DNA from: Streptomyces sp. NBC_01460
Lineage (GTDB): Bacteria > Actinomycetota > Actinomycetes > Streptomycetales > Streptomycetaceae
Direction of reading: 5' to 3'
Assembly (NCBI RefSeq): GCF_036227405.1
Contig: NZ_CP109473.1
Location: 4,216,001 to 4,280,000, forward strand
Length of the DNA stretch: 64,000 bases
Shown: positions 1 to 8,286 of the stretch, piece after piece
Layout: every line of letters starts with the position of its first letter
How positions within the stretch are numbered: position 1 is the first letter of the stretch
Made by a program: the position numbers and the translations under genes
Notes under the pieces: model-generated
Seen by the model: only the letters and a program-made list of their open reading frames with translations
The model's database searches: none
Told to the model about the DNA's origin: nothing

Positions 1-2
1 GC

Positions 3-776
3 GAGTGGTACTGGCGGGTCGAGGCCGACGGCTACCACCACGCGGAGGAACTGGCCGCGCGGGGCCACGCCTCGCTCACCATCGACCGCATCGGTTACGA
101 CACCAGTGACACCCTCGACGGCCTTGCCACCTGCATCGGCGGTCAGGCCGACATCACCCACCAGATCGTCCAACAGCTGCGCGAAGGAACGTACCGAAGC
201 GGGGGCACCGGGAAGGGCGGCACCTCGGGCGCGTTCGACAAGGTCTTCCTCGCCGGCCAGTCCAACGGCGGCCAGATAGCGCAGATCGCGGCCTACTCCT
301 TCCGCGACATCGACGGCCTCGTCCTCATGGACTGGACGGACCGCGGACTCACCCCCCAGGCCAACGCCCGCTTCTTCTCCTCCCTCCAGACCTGCCTCCG
401 GGGCGGGACGAAGGGATACGTCTACTACGACCTGGGGCCCGCCGAATTCCGTTCGGGCAACTTCCACGACACGGACCCGGCCGTCCTCGACCTCGCCGTG
501 CCGCACCAGAACCGCCACCCCTGCGGCGACATGGTCTCCCAGCTCGGCGCGGTCCTCGTCGACCTGCGCGAGCTGCCGACCATCACCGTGCCCGTCCTCT
601 TCATGTACGGGGAGAAGGACGCCCGCGTGGAGGGCGGCGAGGAACACCGCGCGCTCTTCACCGGCGCGAAGAACACCCAACTGGTCGAGATCCCGGACGC
701 CGGCCACTACATGGGCATGGCCCGCCAGGCCCCCCTGGTGCACGACACCCTCGCCGACTGGCTCGACCGCCGCTGA
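3..776 (+). CDS. alpha/beta hydrolase, C-terminal part (5' end outside window)
   Basis: The reading frame is open from base 3, so the start lies outside the window; 257 residues are visible. The order of motifs is that of a serine hydrolase of the alpha/beta fold: a nucleophile elbow GQSNGG (codons near 258-275), an acid in YGEKDARV (near 608-631) and a histidine in DAGHYMGM (near 700-723). No membrane segment is visible in the retained part. The substrate cannot be read from sequence. The gene ends about 180 bases before the MMPL exporter, and that gap shows no obvious terminator or promoter, so co-transcription is possible but unproven. Confidence 0.8.
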   Translation, partial: EWYWRVEADGYHHAEELAARGHASLTIDRIGYDTSDTLDGLATCIGGQADITHQIVQQLREGTYRSGGTGKGGTSGAFDKVFLAGQSNGGQIAQIAAYSFRDIDGLVLMDWTDRGLTPQANARFFSSLQTCLRGGTKGYVYYDLGPAEFRSGNFHDTDPAVLDLAVPHQNRHPCGDMVSQLGAVLVDLRELPTITVPVLFMYGEKDARVEGGEEHRALFTGAKNTQLVEIPDAGHYMGMARQAPLVHDTLADWLDRR

Positions 777-957
777 ACCGGCCCGGGAGGCGCCGTACGG
801 TCCCCGTCCGCCGCCCCGGCCGCACCCGCCCGGCCAGGTTCCCTCCCGGCCGGGCTTCAGCGGATCTTCCAGCGACTGGTCAGCGGACACGGTCATCGTC
901 GACCGTACGGAGCCCTTCTGCCTTCCTCCCACCCCCGAAACCCAGGGAGTTCATCCC

Positions 958-3189
958 ATGTCAGCCACACCGTCCCCGCTCCACCGGCTCGGCGCCCTCG
1001 CCGCGGCCCGGCGGCGCATCGTCCTGATCGCCGGTGCGGTCCTGTTCCTGATCGCCGCGGCGTTCGGCGCGGGGGCCCAGGCCGCCCTGTCCCTGTCGCG
1101 CTTCGAGGCACCGGGCTCCGAGTCGGACACCGCGGAGCAGATCCTGCACCAGGAGTTCAAGGACGGCTCCCCCAACTACGTGCTCCTGGTCACCGCCAAG
1201 AAGGGCGGCACGGTCGACGACCCGGAGGTGGCCGCCGAAGGCAGGAAGCTGACCGAGGAGCTGGCCGGGCGCGACGGCGTCGACACGGCCGGCTCCTACT
1301 GGTCACGCGGCCCGAACAGCGCCCTGGTCAGCGAGGACCGTTCGCAGGCGCTCGTGGTGGCCTGGCTCCGGGGAACAGCCACCGAGGTACGGACCGAACT
1401 GGCCGACATCACCCCTGCCTTCACCCAGGACACCGAGCTCCTCACCGTGCGCCCCGGCGGCCAGGACGAGGTCTTCCGCCAGGTCGGCGAGGAGACCCGG
1501 CGGGACTTCCTCCGCGCGGAGGCCATCGTCATCCCCGCCGTGTTCCTGCTGCTCCTGTGGGTGTACCGCCGCTGGTCCGCGGCCGGCCTGACGCTCGGCG
1601 TCGGCTTCTTCTCGGTACTGGCCACGCTCGCCATGGTGCGCGGCGTCACCGCGTTCACCGAGGTCTCCACCTTCGCCGCCAACCTGGCCCTCGTGCTCGG
1701 CCTGGGACTCGGCCTGGACTACAGCCTGTTCGTCATCTCCCGCTTCCGTGAGGAGATGGCCGCCACTCCGGGCGGCAGCGACGCGGACCGGCACGCCGCG
1801 GTCGTGCGCACCGTCGCCAGCGCCGGGCGCACCGTCCTGTTCAGCGGGTTCACGGTCGCCGCCTCACTCGCCGCGCTCTTCCTCTTCCCCTTCCCGTTCC
1901 TCCAGTCCTTCGCGTGGGCCGGCATCGCGGTGGTTGTGTCCGCGGCGTTCGGCGCGGTCGTCCTGCTGCCCGCGGCGCTGGCCGCCGTCGGACGCCGCAC
2001 CCTGCGGCCGGGCCGGACCGAGCCCGCCGTGGAGACCGGCCGCTGGTACCGCAACACCCTGAAGATCATGCGCAGGCCGCTCCTGTACGGCCTTCCCGTA
2101 CTGATCGCCCTGCTCGCCCTCGGCGCACCCTTCCTCGGTGCCCAGTTCGGCCTGCCCGACGAGCGCGTGCTTCCCGCGAGCGCCTCCAGCCGCATCGTGC
2201 AGGAGGAGATCCGCACCGGCTTCGCGGCCGAGGAGACCGACGCGCTCCAGATCGTCACCACCGGCGAGGCGGAGCAGGACGGCTCGGACTACGCGGAGCG
2301 GCTGTCCCAGCTGCCCGGCGTCTTCCAGGTGGACACCGGGAGCGGCACGTACCGCGACGGCGGCCGGGCGGGCGCCACGGCTGATCCCGGCCGCTTCCAG
2401 GCCGGCGAGCACACCCTTCTGACGGTCGTCCCCGACCAGGAAGCGCTGGCCGGCGACATGGCCCAGTTCGTGGAGCGGGTACGCGCTGTGGACGCCCCGT
2501 ACACCGAGGTGCGGGTCGGCGGATTCCCCGCCGCGATGACGGACTTCCGTGGTGAGCTCCTCGACCGCCTGCCGTACGTCGTCGCGTTGATCCTGCTGGT
2601 CACCTTCGTCATCCTCTTCCTGATGACGGGCAGTCTGCTCATCCCGGCGAAGGCCACGATCGCCAACATCCTCAGTCTCAGCGTGATGTTCGGCGTCCTG
2701 GTCTGGGTCTTCCAGGACGGCAACCTCTCCGGGCTGCTCGGCTTCACCGCGAGCGGCCGTATGGAGCCGAGCATCCCCATCCTCATGTTCTGCATCGCCT
2801 ACGGGCTGTCCATGGACTACGAGGTGTTCATCATGGCCAGGGTCAAGGAGGCCTACGACCGGACCGGGGACAACAGGAGCGCGGTCGCCGAGGGCATCCA
2901 GCGCAGCGCCCCACTCGTCACCTCGGCCGCCGCGATCCTCGCCCTCACCTTCGCGACGTACGCCACCGGTGGCGTGGTCTTCCTGAAGGAGCTGGGCATC
3001 GGCATGGCCCTGGCGGTCCTGGTCGACGCCCTGCTGATCCGTACCCTCCTCGTCCCGGCCTTCATGGGGCTGGCGGGCAAGGCCAACTGGTGGGCACCGG
3101 CCCCGCTGCGCCGTCTGCACGCCCGGTACGGAATCAGTGAGGCGCCCGCCGCCGAGAAGCCCCGCCAGGACCTGATCGAGGCCACGTAA
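958..3189 (+). CDS. MMPL family (RND-like) membrane transporter
   Basis: This 743-residue protein has the two-fold repeat of MMPL transporters: a first transmembrane helix (about residues 18-40), a large exported loop, a helix bundle (about 180-350) with the signature GLDYSLFVISRFREE, a second loop and a second bundle (about 535-710) with the matching signature GLSMDYEVFIMARVKE. The length is normal for the shorter actinobacterial members, and there is no C-terminal extension of the mycobacterial MmpL3 kind. Such proteins export lipids or hydrophobic small molecules using the proton gradient; the cargo here is unknown. ATG 958 follows AGGGAG. The stop overlaps the start of the phosphoesterase (TAATG), so the two are probably translationally coupled. 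Confidence 0.93.
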   Translation: MSATPSPLHRLGALAAARRRIVLIAGAVLFLIAAAFGAGAQAALSLSRFEAPGSESDTAEQILHQEFKDGSPNYVLLVTAKKGGTVDDPEVAAEGRKLTEELAGRDGVDTAGSYWSRGPNSALVSEDRSQALVVAWLRGTATEVRTELADITPAFTQDTELLTVRPGGQDEVFRQVGEETRRDFLRAEAIVIPAVFLLLLWVYRRWSAAGLTLGVGFFSVLATLAMVRGVTAFTEVSTFAANLALVLGLGLGLDYSLFVISRFREEMAATPGGSDADRHAAVVRTVASAGRTVLFSGFTVAASLAALFLFPFPFLQSFAWAGIAVVVSAAFGAVVLLPAALAAVGRRTLRPGRTEPAVETGRWYRNTLKIMRRPLLYGLPVLIALLALGAPFLGAQFGLPDERVLPASASSRIVQEEIRTGFAAEETDALQIVTTGEAEQDGSDYAERLSQLPGVFQVDTGSGTYRDGGRAGATADPGRFQAGEHTLLTVVPDQEALAGDMAQFVERVRAVDAPYTEVRVGGFPAAMTDFRGELLDRLPYVVALILLVTFVILFLMTGSLLIPAKATIANILSLSVMFGVLVWVFQDGNLSGLLGFTASGRMEPSIPILMFCIAYGLSMDYEVFIMARVKEAYDRTGDNRSAVAEGIQRSAPLVTSAAAILALTFATYATGGVVFLKELGIGMALAVLVDALLIRTLLVPAFMGLAGKANWWAPAPLRRLHARYGISEAPAAEKPRQDLIEAT

Positions 3190-4514
3190 TGCTCGCCCCC
3201 CTGGTGAACCTGCTCATCGTCGTGGCCTCCGTGTTGCTCCACCGCTGGCTGTGGGTCCGCCTGGTGCGCGACACCACGCGGTCCGGCGGCAGGGCACGCC
3301 GGGCGGGAACCGTCGCCACGGTCGCCTCCGCGGCTCTCGCGGCAGCCCCGCGCATCCTCGTCCCGGCTCTCGGGCCGGACACGGGACGGCCGCTGGCGTG
3401 GACGGGCTACGTCTGGCTGGGCGTGCTGCTGTACCTGATCCTGGTCCTGCTGGTGCTGGAGATCCCGCGTGCGTTCGTGGGGACCAGGACTCTCGTGCGG
3501 CGACGGAACAGCACGGAACGCCCGGTGGCGGTCCCGGAGCCCGTGAAGGTCCCGGCGACGACCGTTTCACGTGAAACGACGACCGTTTCACGTGAAACAG
3601 GGCAAGCTCCTCCGGGTGCCGACCCGGCCCCCCGAGAGGGGGGTGACACCATCGGAAACAGGCGGGGCTCCGGGCCCGCCCATCCGGACCGGCGTCTCTT
3701 CCTGAGCCGCGTCGGCGCCATCGCCGCGGGAGGGATCGCTGTCGCCACCACCGGTATCGGCATGCGGACCGCGCTCGGTGACCCTGTGATCAGGCGGGTA
3801 CCCGTCCGCATCGCCGGTCTGGCACAGCCGCTCTCAGGGCTGCGGATCGCGGTCGTCAGCGACCTGCACCTCGGCCCGCTCCTGGGCCGCGGCCACACCG
3901 AGCGCATCGTCCGGATGATCAACGGCTTGGAGGCCGACGTGGTGACGGTCGTCGGGGACCTCGCGGACGGTAAGCCGTCCCAGCTGGCCTCCGCCGCCCG
4001 CCCGCTGCGCCATCTGGAATCCACGCACGGCGCCTTCTTCGTGACGGGCAACCACGAGTACATGTTCGACGGCGCCGACGCGTGGGTGGACGAGCTGCAC
4101 GGCCTGGGGGTCACCACGCTCCTCAACGAGCGCACGGAGATCCGTCACCACGGCGCCGTGCTCGACCTCGCCGGTGTCGAGGACCTGTCCGCCACCGAGC
4201 ACGGGCGCGGGCCGGATTACGAGCGCGCGCTCGGCGGGCGGGACACCGGCCGTCCGGTCGTCCTGATGGCGCACCAGCCGGTGATGATCGAGGAGGCCGC
4301 CCGGCACGGGGTCGACCTCCAGCTGTCGGGTCACACCCACGGCGGCCAGATGTTTCCCCTCACGGAGCTGACCAAGCTGGCCAACCCCGTCGTCGCCGGC
4401 CTCGGGAAGGTCGACAACACCCAGCTGTACGTCACCAGCGGCGCCGGGTTCTTCGGCCCGCCGGTGCGGGTCGGCGCCGACCCGGAGATCACCGTGATCG
4501 AGCTGCGCCCCTGA
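3189..4514 (+). CDS. membrane-anchored metallophosphoesterase (YkuE/YaeI-like)
   Basis: This 441-residue protein has a C-terminal calcineurin-type phosphoesterase domain (about 215-441) with every metal-binding motif in order: VVSDLHLG, VGDLADG, GNHEY, MAHQP and SGHTHGGQ. The N-terminal third holds three hydrophobic helices (about 3-24, 41-61, 73-93), then a hydrophilic loop (96-167) and a fourth helix (about 175-192) preceded by DRRLFLSR, which fits a twin-arginine motif. Positive residues follow helices 1 and 3, so the loop should be cytoplasmic and the enzyme outside. B. subtilis YkuE is a Tat-exported relative. Residues 125-137 are a TVSRET repeat made by two in-frame parS sites. The start overlaps the MMPL stop. 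The substrate is unknown. Confidence 0.9.
   Translation: MLAPLVNLLIVVASVLLHRWLWVRLVRDTTRSGGRARRAGTVATVASAALAAAPRILVPALGPDTGRPLAWTGYVWLGVLLYLILVLLVLEIPRAFVGTRTLVRRRNSTERPVAVPEPVKVPATTVSRETTTVSRETGQAPPGADPAPREGGDTIGNRRGSGPAHPDRRLFLSRVGAIAAGGIAVATTGIGMRTALGDPVIRRVPVRIAGLAQPLSGLRIAVVSDLHLGPLLGRGHTERIVRMINGLEADVVTVVGDLADGKPSQLASAARPLRHLESTHGAFFVTGNHEYMFDGADAWVDELHGLGVTTLLNERTEIRHHGAVLDLAGVEDLSATEHGRGPDYERALGGRDTGRPVVLMAHQPVMIEEAARHGVDLQLSGHTHGGQMFPLTELTKLANPVVAGLGKVDNTQLYVTSGAGFFGPPVRVGADPEITVIELRP
3564..3577. other. parS: parS site 1 (GTTTCACGTGAAAC)
   Basis: An exact 14-bp palindrome matching the Streptomyces ParB-binding consensus. It lies inside the phosphoesterase gene and is read as V-S-R-E-T (residues 126-130). 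It is the left member of a tandem pair. Confidence 0.95.
3585..3598. other. parS: parS site 2, tandem copy
   Basis: A second exact 14-bp copy, 21 bases (exactly seven codons, two helical turns) from the first, so the coding frame is kept and both face the same side of the helix. It is read as V-S-R-E-T, residues 133-137. Confidence 0.95.
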
Positions 4515-4571
4515 GAGCGGTCAGGGTCCTGGGCCGGGAATCCTCCCGGCCCCCGTCCGCCCCCTGACACA

Positions 4572-4613
4572 AGAACGCCCCTGACCTGGTGAAACACAGG
4601 TCAGGGGCGTTCT
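4572..4613. terminator. bidirectional terminator hairpin
   Basis: A perfect 17-bp inverted repeat with an 8-base loop between the phosphoesterase stop and the 3' end of tRNA-Ala, which are convergent. There is no long T tract, as is usual in Streptomyces. Confidence 0.85.
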
Positions 4614-4617
4614 GCTG

Positions 4618-4690
4618 TGGAGCCTAGGAGATTCGAACTCCTGACATCTGCCTTGCAAAGGCAGCGCTCTACCAACTGAGCTAAGGCCCC
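4618..4690 (-). tRNA. tRNA-Ala (anticodon UGC)
   Basis: A complete cloverleaf on the minus strand: 7-bp acceptor stem, D arm AGCTCAGTTGGTAGAGC, anticodon loop reading TTTGCAA (anticodon TGC) and T arm with GTTCGAATC. The acceptor carries the G3:U70 wobble pair that identifies alanine tRNAs. The discriminator base is A. The CCA end is not encoded. Confidence 0.96.
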
Positions 4691-4861
4691 GAAAAAGCGG
4701 ACACCGTGGACCACATCCATGCCGCGCCGTCCGTCGCAGAACAGAGTACCGGGTGACCCCCCGAATCCTGCAAAAGGATTGGGACTCCCGACCGGCAACC
4801 GCTCTCCGTAAGATGCACGGCAAGGTTCGCAGCAGCGAAGCCGCAGCGAAGGGGAGACGCA

Positions 4862-5410
4862 ATGGACGCAGCGCAGCAAGAGGCGACGGCTAGAGCCCGG
4901 GAGCTCCAGCGCAGCTGGTACGGAGAGCCGCTGGGGGCGCTCTTCCGCAGGCTGATCGATGATCTCGGTCTCAACCAGGCACGCCTCGCGGCGGTGCTCG
5001 GACTGTCCGCACCCATGCTTTCGCAGCTGATGAGCGGGCAGCGGGCCAAGATCGGCAATCCTGCGGTCGTCCAGCGGGTCCAGGCACTTCAGGAGCTCGC
5101 CAGCCAGGTGGCGGACGGCAGCGTCAGCGCGGGAGAGGCCACCGACCGGATGGAAGAGATCAAGAAGTCGCAGGGCGGCTCGGTCCTGACCAACACCGGC
5201 CAGACCTCCACCAGCGGTGGTGCCCCCACCGTGCGGCGCGTGGTCCGCGAGATCCAGTCGCTGCTGCGGTCGGTCGCCGCGGCCGGCGACATCATCGATG
5301 CGGCGAACTCCCTCGCCCCGGCCCACCCCGAGCTGGCAGAGTTCCTCAGGGTGTACGGAGCGGGACGCACCGCCGACGCGGTCGCGCACTACGAAGGCCA
5401 CCAGAGCTAG
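4862..5410 (+). CDS. helix-turn-helix DNA-binding protein (XRE-like)
   Basis: This 182-residue protein has an N-terminal helix-turn-helix (about 34-62, LGLNQARLAAVLGLSAPMLSQLMSG), which is the XRE/Cro type in which an operator-reading helix starts at SAPMLSQ. A helical region (about 70-100), a flexible Gly/Ser/Thr stretch and a second helical segment (about 122-180) follow. ATG 4862 is preceded by AAGGGGAG. A possible -10 element TAAGAT lies at 4809-4814. The gene is about 100 bases upstream of a kinase gene on the same strand, and the two are neighbours in other Streptomyces as far as I recall. No target or ligand can be read. Confidence 0.85.
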   Translation: MDAAQQEATARARELQRSWYGEPLGALFRRLIDDLGLNQARLAAVLGLSAPMLSQLMSGQRAKIGNPAVVQRVQALQELASQVADGSVSAGEATDRMEEIKKSQGGSVLTNTGQTSTSGGAPTVRRVVREIQSLLRSVAAAGDIIDAANSLAPAHPELAEFLRVYGAGRTADAVAHYEGHQS

Positions 5411-5419
5411 GACGGACAC

Positions 5420-5452
5420 CCGGGGCCTGGGGGGCCCCGGGGCCCCCGGGCC
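5420..5452. other. G/C-only palindromic stretch between regulator and kinase
   Basis: The spacer between the regulator stop and the kinase start is almost pure G and C, with overlapping self-complementary runs (CCGGGGCC against GGCCCCGG). It can fold into a strong hairpin and could act as an attenuator or partial terminator that sets kinase expression. This is inferred from pairing only. Confidence 0.35.
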
Positions 5453-5513
5453 GTGGCAGTATCCCGACAGCCGGGGCACGAACCGAAACGGGAACGGGAG
5501 CGGGCGCAGCGCA

Positions 5514-6926
5514 ATGGGTGAGGTCTTCGCTGGTCGGTACGAGCTGATCGATCCGATCGGACGTGGTGGGGTCGGGGCGGTCTGGCGCGCGTGGGACCAC
5601 CGGCGCCGTCGGTACGTGGCGGCCAAGGTCCTGCAACAGAGCGACGCGCACACGCTGCTGCGCTTCGTCCGTGAGCAGGCGCTGCGGATCGAGCATCCGC
5701 ACGTCCTCGCCCCGGCCAGCTGGGCCGCCGACGACGACAAGGTCCTCTTCACGATGGACCTGGTCAGCGGTGGTTCGCTGGCCCACGTCATCGGTGACTA
5801 CGGGCCGCTCCCCCCGCGATTCGTCTGTCTCCTGCTCGACCAGCTGCTGTCCGGGCTGTCCACGGTGCACTCCGAGGGGGTCGTGCATCGCGACATCAAA
5901 CCGGCCAACATCCTGATGGAGGCCACCGGTACCGGCCGGCCGCACCTGCGGCTCTCCGACTTCGGCATCTCCATGCGCAAGGGCGAGCCGCGCCTCACCG
6001 AGACCAACTACGTGGTGGGAACGCCCGGTTACTTCGCGCCCGAGCAGATGATGGGAGCGGAACCCGACTTCCCGGCGGACCTGTTCGCCGTCGGTCTCGT
6101 CGCGCTCTATCTGCTCCAGGGCCGTAAGCCGGACGCCAAGGCGCTGATCGAGTACTTCGCCGAGCACGGCACCCCGGGCGCACCCCAGGGAGTGCCGGAA
6201 CCGTTGTGGCAGGTCCTCGCCGGGCTCCTGCAACCGGACCCGCACACCCGCTTCCGTACGGCCACGGGAGCGCGCAAGGCGCTGACGGCCGCCGTCGAGA
6301 TGCTGCAGGACCCCGGCCCGGACGAGGATCTGGTCGAGGTCTTCGACCAGATCGGCCCTCTGCCCGCCGGCTTCGGCCCCGAGGGTCCGGTAGGCCCAGT
6401 GGGCCCCGAGGGTCCCGGAACGCTTGGCTCGGGCCCTAGAACCCCCTCACAGGCCGTCGGAGGCACCCCTCCGGCGCCTCAGCCGTCCCAGCAACCCCAC
6501 GCGCCCCAGGCGCCCCACGACGCGAACCCGCAGCAGGGCACGGGGCACCAGCCGTACGCGCCGCCCCCGTCCATGTCGGAGACGGGCAGCTTCCATCTCG
6601 CACCACCGCCGCAGCGCACGACGCCTCCGGGCCAGCCGCAGACGCCTTCCACCCCGCACCCCGCTCATGCGGCGACCCCTCACGCGGCGAACCCCTATGC
6701 CTCAGGTGCCGCCCCGGACCTCGCCCAGGCCGCCACGACCGGCGTGCCGTACGGGGCCGCGCAGACCCGTGCCTACACCGCCCAGCACCTCCAGGCACCC
6801 CCGGACAACGCACCGCAGCCGTCGGCCTCGCAGCGGCCGGGACCGCCCCCGAAGGTGGCGGTCCCGGTGCTGCTGGTGGCGCTGATCTGCTTCGCTGTGG
6901 GGATCTGGGCCCTCACTCAGGCCTGA
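5514..6926 (+). CDS. membrane-anchored Ser/Thr protein kinase (PknB-like)
   Basis: This 470-residue protein has an intact Hanks-type kinase domain (about 8-270): glycine loop GRGGVGAVW (16-24), ATP-binding lysine in VAAKV (Lys38), catalytic loop HRDIKPAN (125-132, base Asp127), metal-binding DFG (149-151) and an APEQ motif. All catalytic residues are present, so it should be active. A long Pro/Gln/Ala-rich linker (about 290-440) leads to one transmembrane helix at the extreme C-terminus, leaving almost nothing outside the cell, so there is no PASTA or other sensor domain. The frame is open well upstream, but ATG 5514 is the first start giving a normal kinase N-terminus. The convergent neighbour ends 19 bases later. 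Confidence 0.92.
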   Translation: MGEVFAGRYELIDPIGRGGVGAVWRAWDHRRRRYVAAKVLQQSDAHTLLRFVREQALRIEHPHVLAPASWAADDDKVLFTMDLVSGGSLAHVIGDYGPLPPRFVCLLLDQLLSGLSTVHSEGVVHRDIKPANILMEATGTGRPHLRLSDFGISMRKGEPRLTETNYVVGTPGYFAPEQMMGAEPDFPADLFAVGLVALYLLQGRKPDAKALIEYFAEHGTPGAPQGVPEPLWQVLAGLLQPDPHTRFRTATGARKALTAAVEMLQDPGPDEDLVEVFDQIGPLPAGFGPEGPVGPVGPEGPGTLGSGPRTPSQAVGGTPPAPQPSQQPHAPQAPHDANPQQGTGHQPYAPPPSMSETGSFHLAPPPQRTTPPGQPQTPSTPHPAHAATPHAANPYASGAAPDLAQAATTGVPYGAAQTRAYTAQHLQAPPDNAPQPSASQRPGPPPKVAVPVLLVALICFAVGIWALTQA

Positions 6927-6945
6927 GCACCCAGGCCTGATGCGC

Positions 6946-8286
6946 CTACCAGGCCTGCGGCGGCCCCCCGAACGGCGGCTGCCCGCCGGCGGCACCCGGC
7001 GGCGCGGCGGCGGGAACGGCCCGGCGCCGTGCCAGCAGGGTCCACGCACCGAGCCCGAGCACCAGCACGGAGCCCGTGCCGATCCCGGCCGCGGCCACCG
7101 TCTTCATCGTGGCGCTCGCGCCGGCCTCGGGCGCGCTCTGACCGTTCTTGGCCATGTCCCTGTCGTCGTCGGTGACCCCGAAGATCCCGGCGTCCCCCTG
7201 ATAGGGCGACGGCTTGCTGTCGTTGACGACCTTCACCCTGAGCGTCAGCGCGAGGGGATCGTCCCCGTAGTGCTCGGCGACCTTCGGTGAGAGCGTCACC
7301 GACAGGTAGTACCAGCCCGCGAAGCGCATGGCATTGACGTCCGCCGCCGAATCGTGGCGGTTCTCGTAGGCCACCGGAGGCAGTGGGTCCAGGGCCACCG
7401 AGTTGGACGCCCCGGAGTACGAGAGGGTCGCGTCGTCCACGTGGCCGTGCGCCGGGTTGTCCAGCGCGAGCGCCAGGGCGTTGCCGAGGTACTCGGTGGA
7501 CTTGTTGCTGTTGCTCAGCGCGGCCGTGGCGAAGATCTGCTGGCCCCAGTCCACCGGCACCCGGTAGAAGCGGGTCTGGCCAGGCGTGATCTTGTCCACC
7601 CACTCGCCGGACTCCAGGCCGGTCGCATCGTAGAAGCCGCTGCCGCCGGACCGCTCCTGCCTGCCGGTGGGCGGCACCGGTGACGCGGACGGCCAGTCCT
7701 CCGGGGCCTCGGTCGGCAGCGAGCCGTCGTCCTTCGGCGCCGGCTCGGCCTCGTAGCGCAGCTCCAGGTCCCATGCCTCCGGGGACGAGGTCGCCTTGCT
7801 CTCCCGCTCGATCAGGACGTTGTACGTCCCGCGCGCCGCACAGGTGGTGCTGTCCTTCTCCACGGTCCGGTGGGCGTACGCGGCGATCGGGCGCGGGAAC
7901 TCCGCCGACTCGAAGGCGGCGTCCTCGGAACTGCACCGGTTGTCGTCGAGGTCCCTCATGCTGATCGTGAAGCCGTCGCCGTAGGCGACCTTCCCACCGG
8001 CTTTCGGCACGGCCACGGCGGAGACGTACGCGTCGGTCTTGGCGTCGAGCTCCAAGCGGTAATAGAGCTTCTGCCCGCTCTTGATGGAGCTCCTGTAGAC
8101 CGATCCGGGCTTCAGCTCCGCGGCATCGGCGTTCGTCTCCGCGCCCTGGACCGACGTCGCCGCGGGGTCGAAGGTGTACGCCGGGGGGCCGTCGGCCGCG
8201 TGCGCCTGCCCCGGCAGTGCCGCCACCGCGCACACCGCCGCGACGGTCGCGAGCGTCACCCGGCCCCTGTTGCGCTGCCTGTTCAC
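6946..8286 (-). CDS. secreted/membrane protein paired with VWA protein, no VWA domain
   Basis: This 446-residue protein starts at GTG 8286, preceded by GAGGGGAAG. A signal peptide (about 1-32, ending QAHA) leads to an exported body, and one transmembrane helix with an Arg-rich stop (LLARRRA) lies near the C-terminus, followed by a short Pro/Gly tail. From about residue 220 to 385 it is clearly related to the C-terminal half of the neighbouring VWA protein: both have GG-GF-DA...L, a Y-VP--WGQQ block and an AG-YY/FY...VTL block. It therefore looks like a VWA-less paralogue of its partner. Its start overlaps the partner's stop (GTGA), showing translational coupling. The function is unknown; a role as a surface complex partner is inference. 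Confidence 0.82.
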   Translation of the reverse strand: MNRQRNRGRVTLATVAAVCAVAALPGQAHAADGPPAYTFDPAATSVQGAETNADAAELKPGSVYRSSIKSGQKLYYRLELDAKTDAYVSAVAVPKAGGKVAYGDGFTISMRDLDDNRCSSEDAAFESAEFPRPIAAYAHRTVEKDSTTCAARGTYNVLIERESKATSSPEAWDLELRYEAEPAPKDDGSLPTEAPEDWPSASPVPPTGRQERSGGSGFYDATGLESGEWVDKITPGQTRFYRVPVDWGQQIFATAALSNSNKSTEYLGNALALALDNPAHGHVDDATLSYSGASNSVALDPLPPVAYENRHDSAADVNAMRFAGWYYLSVTLSPKVAEHYGDDPLALTLRVKVVNDSKPSPYQGDAGIFGVTDDDRDMAKNGQSAPEAGASATMKTVAAAGIGTGSVLVLGLGAWTLLARRRAVPAAAPPGAAGGQPPFGGPPQAW

